Positions 34,261 to 41,476 of a stretch of 41,476 bases of DNA are shown in pieces. The notes beneath the pieces are model-generated. The model was given only the letters and a program-made list of their open reading frames with translations. It ran no database searches and was not told the origin of the DNA. Each line of letters begins with the position of its first letter. Position 1 is the stretch's first letter. Made by a program: the position numbers and the translations under genes. Source of the stretch: Conidiobolus incongruus B7586 (lineage: Eukaryota > Entomophthoromycota > Entomophthoromycetes > Entomophthorales > Conidiobolaceae); NCBI GenBank assembly GCA_000697335.1, contig JNEM01008754.1, positions 1 through 41,476 on the forward strand, read 5' to 3'.

Positions 34261-35927
34261 ATTTTGATTGAATTGAAATTTTTGAGAATAGTGCACAGAT
34301 CAAATTTGTTAGATAGCTTAATTATTCCTTGAATTTATCGTGATATCCTTTAGTCACAATATATGTAAGCACAATTTCTAATATATTCAAGAAGATTTCA
34401 CAGATGAATCATTTGTAGATTTAATTCTAATTCTCTCTCCTCGTTATATTGATTGTTTACCCTTGAATAAGATTAAAATTAAAAATAAAAAAAATCAAAA
34501 ACAATAGATAATCTCATCTAACCAAACTATATAAGATAAATTAGAAATTTAATTCCCCCAATTAATTAATCTTTTTTTGAGCTATAATTAATATAAATGT
34601 TATAAATTTAAAGAATGATAAAATTCATTTAATGATGTAATCATATCAATTTTAATTAAAAAAACGAGGTCAATTTATCATAATTTTTCAAACTATAAAT
34701 ATTAGTTACAAATTAAATAATTCATTAAATTAATTTTTATCAAATTCAATTAAATTATCAATCATTCACAATTAAGTTTAATAGAATTAAAAGTGTAATT
34801 TTTAATTAATCCATTTATTTCAAAACACTTGATAACAATAATATTGATGAATCTTATCATATAATAATTTAAATTGATTATATTGAAAATTGCGAATAAT
34901 AATTTCCCAAGTGATTGTGTAAACTAGTTGAAATGTAAAAAACATATAATTTTCATATTGACACTATTGTCAAAATCAGTATTTTGCTGAATAATTTACA
35001 TTTTTCGTAATGATGAAAAGTTAAGATCATATTAAAATCTTGGTATTCGAGTAAATAGTTGTGATATAATTTAAATATACTAATTTAAAACTTTTGTATT
35101 TAGATAATAGTAACTTTGATTTGTCAAATCAGATAATTTTCCCAATTTTTTTAACAAAAAATTTATTAATATCTCTAATTTTGATTGAATATCAACCTAT
35201 ATTATTTTAAATATTATATATATTTTTAAAATTATTATTACAAAAAATTGGTATTGCGTAGTTATTTTTCTATAAATATTGAAAATTGTCTATTACGAGG
35301 CATATGTTATACTAATATATAATGATAAATTTAATTTAAGGTATTACAATTAGTATATTGAATAGTATATGAGAATAAAGAAAAATTTATATATTCTGTA
35401 TATAAAGCAATAGCGAGAAAAAGTCATTAAATACTGTGTATTAAACGTTCATTATTTTTTTAATTTGTTTGGATATATATTGAGTAATTTGAAAAATACG
35501 GTTAATAAGTTATCAATTATCATAGAATGTTTTATTAATTTATTATTAAATAATAAAGTGCTTAATATTTTAAATACAATACTTTATATGAATATTGACA
35601 AAATACGTTTTAATCTGATTGTTTGATTAATTTGATAAAAAGTATTTAATTATTTATGATTTTTCATAATATTCAAATAATAATGTGTAGCTTTAATATA
35701 TATTGAAAATTTTATTTTAATATCTTGTAATTTTTGAAAATTATAAACATTCTTCATAGCAATTTTTGGAAAAAATTTAATATATTAACTGAATTTTTCA
35801 AGTATGTATAGTATCACTAAAATATGTTAAAGCACTAAATTATGTCATATTAAAAATCAATGTATGATTAAAACCATATATAATATTTCTGTTTTTAATT
35901 TGAACTGAATATTTTATTCTTTTATAT

Positions 35928-36260
35928 TGTGTTTATCTAGATTATAAGTCATTTGGCCAACTTTACCTCATTACCTAGTACCTTATTAGGTTATAATTCT
36001 GGAATATCTGTCACACCACTTCAAGGCTTCACTCTTCTGAAAACACAATAAACTTCTTTACACGACTTACGGGCAAATAATGTTCTATATAAGAACTATT
36101 GTCGGGGTGCATTTTCATCCTCACCTCTGGCCTTTTACGAAGCCCATTGAACCCTTAACAAGCTCTAATAAAACAGCTTAATCCAAACTACTAAACAAAT
36201 CACAAGCAAGTCGCTCACCTTTCTATTATCTATATATTACTAGTAATTAGTATAATCACA
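35928..36260. mobile_element. GC-richer block, possible solo LTR relic
   Basis: About 330 bp richer in G/C than its surroundings, bounded by TGTG and CACA. It carries a TATA-like string in a small inverted repeat (GTTCTATATAAGAAC, near 36082-36096) and an AATAAA signal near 36166, the parts expected in a long terminal repeat. No target-site duplication or second copy is found in the window, and no internal coding region. An RNA gene or promoter island is equally possible. Confidence 0.25.
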
Positions 36261-37104
36261 GCATAAAATGATCCTTATTATCAAATTGAAATGAAAATTA
36301 TCAACAGAAAAGTATTAAAGATTAATTATTTTAATGAATTCTTTGAAAAATACAGTATAACTAGGATATTATAAAAAAATTTGATATAAATATATAATGT
36401 TTTATTAAATTATAAAAATTAATATTCATAATTTGAATTAAAGCCATAATTTTTTATTAATACCAAAATCAATTTTGTTATCAAATTAAATTAATAAAAG
36501 TGAGTATAATAATTAAATTTTAATAATATAATAGTATTTACTCATTAGTGAATATTGTAGATCAAAGACTATTTTTTGATTTTTAACATTTTGATATTAT
36601 TAATTTTATTGGATATTCGAAAAATATAATATTTTATTTCTAAAATATGATCACAATTTATATTGATATTTTTAGTTTTTAATTTTTATATTTTTAATTT
36701 TGAATTTTGTTTAATATAAATATAAATATATGATTTTAAATCTGTAATTTCAATAAAGGTACTTACTTTAATATTCTATCATATTAATAGATATACTTTT
36801 ATTTTAATATTTAAAACAAAATATTTAATATATTCAAAGTATCAGAAAATATTGTTTAATAGTTTGATTAAAATAATTAGATAATGGAATTTTAAACATG
36901 ACGTTCTGATTATTTGCCTAATTAAAAATAATCTTAAACTACATTAATATTGATTTCTTTATATAATTTTATATTAAATTTTTCAATTGAGACTAAAAAT
37001 ATTTGAATATTAATCAGGATCCCCTATATATAAGGATTAAGAAATTAGTTAAAAATTTTGATATAATTTATATTATCTAATCAAAAAGATAACTTCTCTA
37101 GATA

Positions 37105-37125
37105 TCTTTGAAGGATATTCAAAGA
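37105..37125. repeat. Perfect 8-bp stem hairpin
   Basis: TCTTTGAA (37105-37112) and TTCAAAGA (37118-37125) are exact reverse complements around a GGATA loop. It stands alone in AT-rich DNA about 440 bp past the 3' end of the broken expansin copy. A terminator-like or processing role is only a guess. Confidence 0.55.
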
Positions 37126-37564
37126 CTCTCTAATATATAAAATTAGTGTATTAAATTTAATTATACATATTGAATTTAATAGATTGTATATACCAAATTC
37201 AAAAACTAAATTATAAAAATTTATTAACAACTTGATATATTTTCATTGATCTATTTTTAATTTATTAGAAAATCTCAATTCAATTACTTCTTAACTCTAA
37301 GACTAGTTTAGAGCATATTAATGTTTTATATCTATAATTATACTTTATTTTATTATATAATCATTGATAATATAATGATTTAATCTATATGATATGATTT
37401 GATAAATGTAATTAAAAATCTTCAAAAAAACTATCTGTAAATTATGATTAATCGAAATTATATTGTAATAAACTAATTTGTGTTTTATAAACTGTACATA
37501 TTATACAAACTATATATTATATCAATTATAAAGTGTTTATCAACACATAAATCAAATAAAAATA

Positions 37565-38212
37565 CTATTGTATATTTCCACTGCTTACAACAATACTTTC
37601 TTGTTCCAAAGTTGGGACAGCGTTATCTTCAACAGATTTGCCATCTTCACCTGTAACACAAGTTCCATAAGGACCATTACCAACTCCTCTGACAATGAAT
37701 TGATTGTCACTTCTGTGAGATTGAGTAACCCATTGATTGTTAGCAAAGATTTCTATATACTTGATAGGTTGAGGATTGTTTCTGGTATGGACAACTATAT
37801 GTCATTGAATATTTCATTGTTCCCAGTTTTAAGGCAAGTTTCCTGTACTATCAGTGCAACTGATTCCTTCCAAAGTAATAGGGATTCTACCATCATCAGA
37901 ATTATCAATGAGGCGGAATGAGTTCAAATTCATGTTGAAATTACCAGGTTCATAGTCAAAACATTAATCAACTACATGAGCAACTGTAGATTGTTGAGTT
38001 TTAGTATTGGTGACTCTAATACACATGCCACATACAGCTAAGTTCCCAAAGACAGATGGGCCAATGGAAGTTCAAAGAGGATATATGCCAACCGGATAGG
38101 TGCATTTACCCTTTCCTTTATCAGGGTTGAGGTCATAAGAAGTATTACCAATTCCAGTTCTCAAGTTATTGAAACCCAAGAAAGATAAATCAAATAATTG
38201 AATAGAACGCAT
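37565..38212 (-). pseudogene. Broken expansin-like gene, copy 1
   Basis: Minus-strand frame of 216 codons from ATG (38212) to TAG (37565), homologous over its length to the intact expansin at 39562-40200: NTSYDLNPDKGKGKCTYP, GPSVFGNLAVCGMCIRVTN, NFNMNLNSFRLID, DGRIPITLEGISC, VVHTRNNPQPIKYIEIF and DGKSVEDNAVPTLE. Five in-frame stops interrupt it but there is no frameshift. By alignment with the intact paralogue, one stop replaces Trp of RWW and one the Gln of VVDQC. The N terminus (MRSIQLFDLSFLGF) is a poor signal peptide. From 37807 to 38203 it is identical, inverted, to copy 2. It cannot make a full protein with the standard code. Confidence 0.85.
37807..38203 (-). repeat. Left arm of a perfect inverted repeat
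   Basis: Every base compared matches the reverse complement of 41080-41476 over at least 397 bp, with no gap. Coordinates of partners sum to 79283. The arm continues as far as the right window edge allows, so its true outer end is unknown. Its inner end falls just inside the start codon region of the broken expansin: the codons after ATG differ, and upstream DNA is unrelated. Confidence 0.95.
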
Positions 38213-39561
38213 TATTTGAAAAGATATTATTGACTGTTTAAAAATTAAGTTGTTATTACTAGACCAACAGTCTTCTCTAAACTATATACTTTTTCAAATT
38301 CATCACTCACCAAAAACAGTCAAATCTTTAATTTTTAATTCCCAATACCTAATCTAAATTACAGATAATGTTAAAATTTTCAGCTAAATATAGAATTTTG
38401 GTTAATTCATATAACAGGTATATTTTGAATAAAAATTAATCATGTTTAAAAAACTTTAATCTTAAAATAAGTGGTCCTATATTAGAACATTGATTTTAAT
38501 TCTTAATCCATTAACTAATTAATTGTTATAAATTTTTTTTTGAAATAATATTCATTATCCATTTAATATTTGTTTGAAGTGATGAAAATTTGAGTCAAAG
38601 AGAGTATTTATTTTTTTTTCAGTTATCTCATATATATTGAATCAATTTAATACATACTTCAATTATAACTTTCAGGTTAAGCAGAAATTTATCCAATCAT
38701 AGTATTTCTTTAAACTTTAAGGTTATTTAGTGATGTATAAACTAGTAACATTTATTTTTTACTTATCTAAAAATAAAATTTAGAGGTTCTGAATATCAAC
38801 CTTTACGAAAAAATTTTGTATTTTTGATTAAATCAGCTAGCTATTTTTAAATATAACTACTCATCCATTATCTTGTTTATGAAATTGCTAAAATAATAAC
38901 ATTTCTTTAAAATTGTGATATACTATAAAATTATAATTAATGTTTTTCAATTTATAAGTCATTTTTGTAATAATCAGAATTAAGTATAAATTAATATTGG
39001 GAATAATTAATTTATTTTCAGATTATATATTGTTCAAATATTTAATTATTTGTTATGATTTATTTATATCAAATGAATAATACTAGTAAATATGATTCAA
39101 TTATAAATAGTTATATTATATTCATATCTAATAAAGTTTTGAAATAGCCTTTAATTATATATAAAAATTGAAAAATGTTTAACATTAGAAAGTTTTTATA
39201 TAAATAATAGTTATTTATATCTGATTTAATATAAGCCTAAAATATTTTAGTAAAATATCGTTCAAATCGATATATTTCAGCACCATTTTAAAATTGATTT
39301 GGTTCATATCCCTTTAAAAATAGTCATATGATGATTTTTTAATTGATATTTAATTTTTATTGAAAAGCCCTAATCTGATAACCTATATAGTATTATATTA
39401 CTTTTTATACTTTGATGAATCGGTTAATAATGTTCAGAAGTGTAATTAACACTAATATAATTGCATATAGTTTATATATCATAATTGGTCGAATCAAAGA
39501 GACTATTACCTTATAGTACTAATCCTCATCACAATAATTTATTAACAATACTAATCAGAAC
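38213..39561. other. Intergenic, no gene seen
   Basis: 1.35 kb between the broken and the intact expansin, both on the minus strand. AT-rich, no open frame or RNA recognised. A string TTTTTTTTTT-like tract lies near 38610. Should hold the 3' end of the intact gene. Confidence 0.45.
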
Positions 39562-40200
39562 TTACAACTGACCTCCACTAGTAACTTGACCTCCGTTTTC
39601 AAGAATAGGGACGGCAGCATCTTCGACAGTTTTACCATCAGTACCAGTCAATCTGATCTTAAGAGGGCCAGCACCAACTCCAGAAACGACGAAATAATTA
39701 TCATCACGACGGCTCATCTGCTTATACTGAGTTCCATCAAATACTTCCAATTTGGTAATAGCTTGAGCATGATTCCTAATCTGGACGGCAGCCCACCATC
39801 TGTTGCTACCAGCCCACCATTGGTAGACCAAGTTTCCGGGGGTATTAGGGCATCTTACCTCCTTCCAGGTGACAGGAATACGACCATCAAAAGGATCTCC
39901 AATTTGTTCAAAAGCAGGTTTGTTCAAGTTCAAGTCACCGGCCCCACATCCAGCACATTGGTCAACAACTCTTGCGATAACAGTCTTTTTAGTCTTAGGA
40001 TTGGTGATTTCAATGCAAGCGCCACAGGAAGCAGATCCAGCGAAGACTGAGGGTCCAACACCAGTGAAGTAGGTAGAGTAACCAGCAGGGAAACTACATT
40101 TACCATATCCATCAGGGTTAGTGTCGTAGCTAGCATTTCCAGATCCAGAAATGGCACATTGGACAGACACAGCTAAAAGTGATAATATTAATTTGTACAT
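39562..40200 (-). CDS. Secreted two-domain expansin-like protein
   Basis: Intronless, 212 aa. Expansins loosen plant-type cell walls without hydrolysis by slipping cellulose contacts. An N-terminal secretion signal (MYKLILSLLAVSVQC) is followed by domain 1, a GH45-like barrel with Cys-rich CGAC and CAGCG, and the key Asp89 in GAGDLNLNKPAFEQIG (bacterial EXLX1 has GALDLSPNAFRKIG). Domain 2, a CBM63-like sheet, starts about residue 125 and has RWWAAVQIRNH (EXLX1 RWWAAIQVRNH), DNYFVVSGVGAGPLKIRLTG and the end DGKTVEDAAVP. Both domains are complete, so this is an EXLX1-type, full-length protein of normal size. A secreted cellulose-loosening role fits a plant-debris or plant-associated fungus. A TATA box lies upstream at 40271-40263. 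Two broken relatives flank it. Confidence 0.92.
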   Translation of the reverse strand: MYKLILSLLAVSVQCAISGSGNASYDTNPDGYGKCSFPAGYSTYFTGVGPSVFAGSASCGACIEITNPKTKKTVIARVVDQCAGCGAGDLNLNKPAFEQIGDPFDGRIPVTWKEVRCPNTPGNLVYQWWAGSNRWWAAVQIRNHAQAITKLEVFDGTQYKQMSRRDDNYFVVSGVGAGPLKIRLTGTDGKTVEDAAVPILENGGQVTSGGQL

Positions 40201-40262
40201 TATTGTTAAAATGAATTAAATATTATACAATTGTTAGTAGTGACTCATAAGCTATCATGACT

Positions 40263-40271
40263 CCTTATATA
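40263..40271 (-). promoter_or_regulatory. TATA box of the expansin gene
   Basis: TATATAAGG on the minus strand, 63 bp upstream of the expansin ATG at 40200. It is one of the few clear TATA boxes in the window and fits a regulated secreted-enzyme gene. Confidence 0.55.
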
Positions 40272-41070
40272 CCAATTTATTTCCATATTATCAGCCGCCC
40301 AATATTGAAATCAATACAATATCAAATAACTTTAAATTAATAAGATTAATTTGATGTCACTCTTAATACTAATAATATATTAAAATTTAATGAATTAATC
40401 TATATCTTTCATACCCAAAAACCATTTATTTTACCATAGTTATTAATAGAACTTTTCACACTATACACTATTAAAATTTTTAATAAATCAAGTTTCAATA
40501 ATTATAAATGAATTAAAATGTTATTAATAATATAAGTTATGAAATCATTTTTTTTATTGAAATATAAAAAAAATCTTAAAATATATCTAATAGAATTTCA
40601 TATTTAATTAAATTTTATAAAATTTTTCAAGATAATTAATTGAAAAAAAAAGAATATAATTATAAAAAAATTTAATTTAATTCTATTAGGAATTATAGAA
40701 TATTCTAAAGAATTATTCATATTAAAAAATTATCAATTATAAAACATTAAAATAATATCAATACCAATATGGATTTCATAGTCATTTGACAACACACTAA
40801 TCAACTTTATATTATTTAAACTCAATTAAGCAATTCACATAAATCCGGAAAAAATCAATCCAAACACAATCGCATTCCTTAATTTGTCTAAATTAACCGA
40901 ATCTATTTTTAGACTAAATATCATTAATTGTTAACTTAAATATTTGTTATTATATTCAGAATATAATTAATTTGTTAGTAAAATATATTAGCTATTGTAA
41001 GTAGTATAATGTTATTTAATATTCATTCAATATAATGAAAAAAATTAAATTATATTAATTACTATTTATT
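40272..41070. other. Intergenic, no gene seen
   Basis: About 800 bp between the divergent intact expansin and broken copy 2. AT-rich; upstream regulatory sites of the intact gene may lie near 40272-40450, but none is recognised. Confidence 0.4.
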
Positions 41071-41476
41071 ATGCACTCAATTCAATTATTTGATTTATCT
41101 TTCTTGGGTTTCAATAACTTGAGAACTGGAATTGGTAATACTTCTTATGACCTCAACCCTGATAAAGGAAAGGGTAAATGCACCTATCCGGTTGGCATAT
41201 ATCCTCTTTGAACTTCCATTGGCCCATCTGTCTTTGGGAACTTAGCTGTATGTGGCATGTGTATTAGAGTCACCAATACTAAAACTCAACAATCTACAGT
41301 TGCTCATGTAGTTGATTAATGTTTTGACTATGAACCTGGTAATTTCAACATGAATTTGAACTCATTCCGCCTCATTGATAATTCTGATGATGGTAGAATC
41401 CCTATTACTTTGGAAGGAATCAGTTGCACTGATAGTACAGGAAACTTGCCTTAAAACTGGGAACAATGAAATATTC
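41071..41476 (+). pseudogene. Broken expansin-like gene, copy 2 (cut by window edge)
   Basis: Plus-strand frame from ATG at 41071 (MHSIQLFDLSFLGF) to the window end. It carries the same text and the same first four in-frame stops as copy 1. Only three bases differ, all within the first three codons after ATG (CAC TCA against CGT TCT). Such identity of a non-coding copy means very recent duplication, gene conversion, or an assembly fold-back. Confidence 0.85.
41080..41476 (+). repeat. Right arm of a perfect inverted repeat
   Basis: Exact reverse complement of 37807-38203. About 2.9 kb, including the intact expansin, lies between the arms. The arm reaches the last base of the window and probably continues. 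Confidence 0.95.

Larger units (their letters stand above)
34261..37564. other. 3.3-kb intergenic region, one GC-richer block
   Basis: No gene recognised. It holds a compositionally distinct block at about 35928-36260 and a strong hairpin at 37105-37125 (both listed). The rest is AT-rich without visible structure. Confidence 0.45.

Noticed and set aside
39586-40072. Plus-strand open frames across the intact expansin
   Set aside because: They are shadows opposite a complete gene with signal peptide and both expansin domains.
37565-41476. Alternative genetic code with TGA as Trp and TAA/TAG as Gln
   Set aside because: Intact genes in the window use TGG for Trp and end at TAA, TAG or TGA with no in-frame stops; in-frame stops occur only in the broken genes.
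1-41476. CRISPR array, operon or prokaryotic mobile island
   Set aside because: No regularly spaced repeats, no operon-like gene runs; introns and gene content are eukaryotic.

Overview
The window looks like nuclear DNA of an early-diverging fungus. It is very AT-rich. Its genes carry many short introns (about 38-71 nt, mostly 50-55), nearly all with GTA donors and TAG acceptors. Gene content is fungal or opisthokont: UTP13, TOM22, SFM1, RIX1, a Syp1-type F-BAR protein, a LYC1-type acetyltransferase remnant and expansins. It also keeps FNIP (folliculin partner), dihydropteridine reductase and an Hv1-type voltage sensor, which are more usual in early-diverging lineages than in yeasts. An entomophthoralean such as Conidiobolus would fit, but that is a guess. 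I rebuilt spliced models by hand; for the six spliced genes whose exon lengths were summed (FNIP, SFM1, SYP1, SET, QDPR and the FCP1-like gene) the lengths are exact multiples of three.

Layout. 1-2596 (-): UTP13, 3' end cut by the window edge. 2883-3345 (+): TOM22. 4067-5481 (-): FCP1/SCP-like HAD protein with a tail made of tiny exons. 6170-7024 (-): GC-richer broken ORF of unknown family. 8050-9235 (+): fossil of a Fanzor/TnpB-type nuclease with a foldable 3' tail. 10349-13400 (+): FNIP. 13454-14308 (-): Hv1-like voltage sensor. 14982-15862 (+): SFM1. 16037-18874 (-): SYP1. 18875-21328: intergenic with a tRNA-like relic and a small folded element. 21329-22364 (-): SET/NAP-type histone chaperone. 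23445-25721 (+): RIX1. 26107-27087 (-): QDPR. 27088-32187: long AT-rich desert. 32188-32427 (+): COA3-like. About 33230-34260 (-): LYC1-like pseudogene. 37565-41476: an intact expansin gene between two copies of a broken expansin gene that form a perfect inverted repeat of at least 397 bp.

The working genes are mostly housekeeping. UTP13 (small-subunit processome), RIX1 (60S maturation) and SFM1 (Rps3 arginine methylation) serve ribosome making. TOM22 and COA3 serve mitochondria. SET handles histones, SYP1 acts in endocytosis, FNIP in nutrient signalling, QDPR in tetrahydrobiopterin recycling. The accessory content is the expansins, the voltage sensor and the relics.

Most notable: the Fanzor fossil with its folded tail; a voltage sensor in which both partners of the Hv1 Asp112-Arg208 pair appear as Asn; the perfect expansin inverted repeat; and pseudogenes whose stops sit mainly at Trp or Gln codons without frameshift, as expected from C-to-T type mutation.
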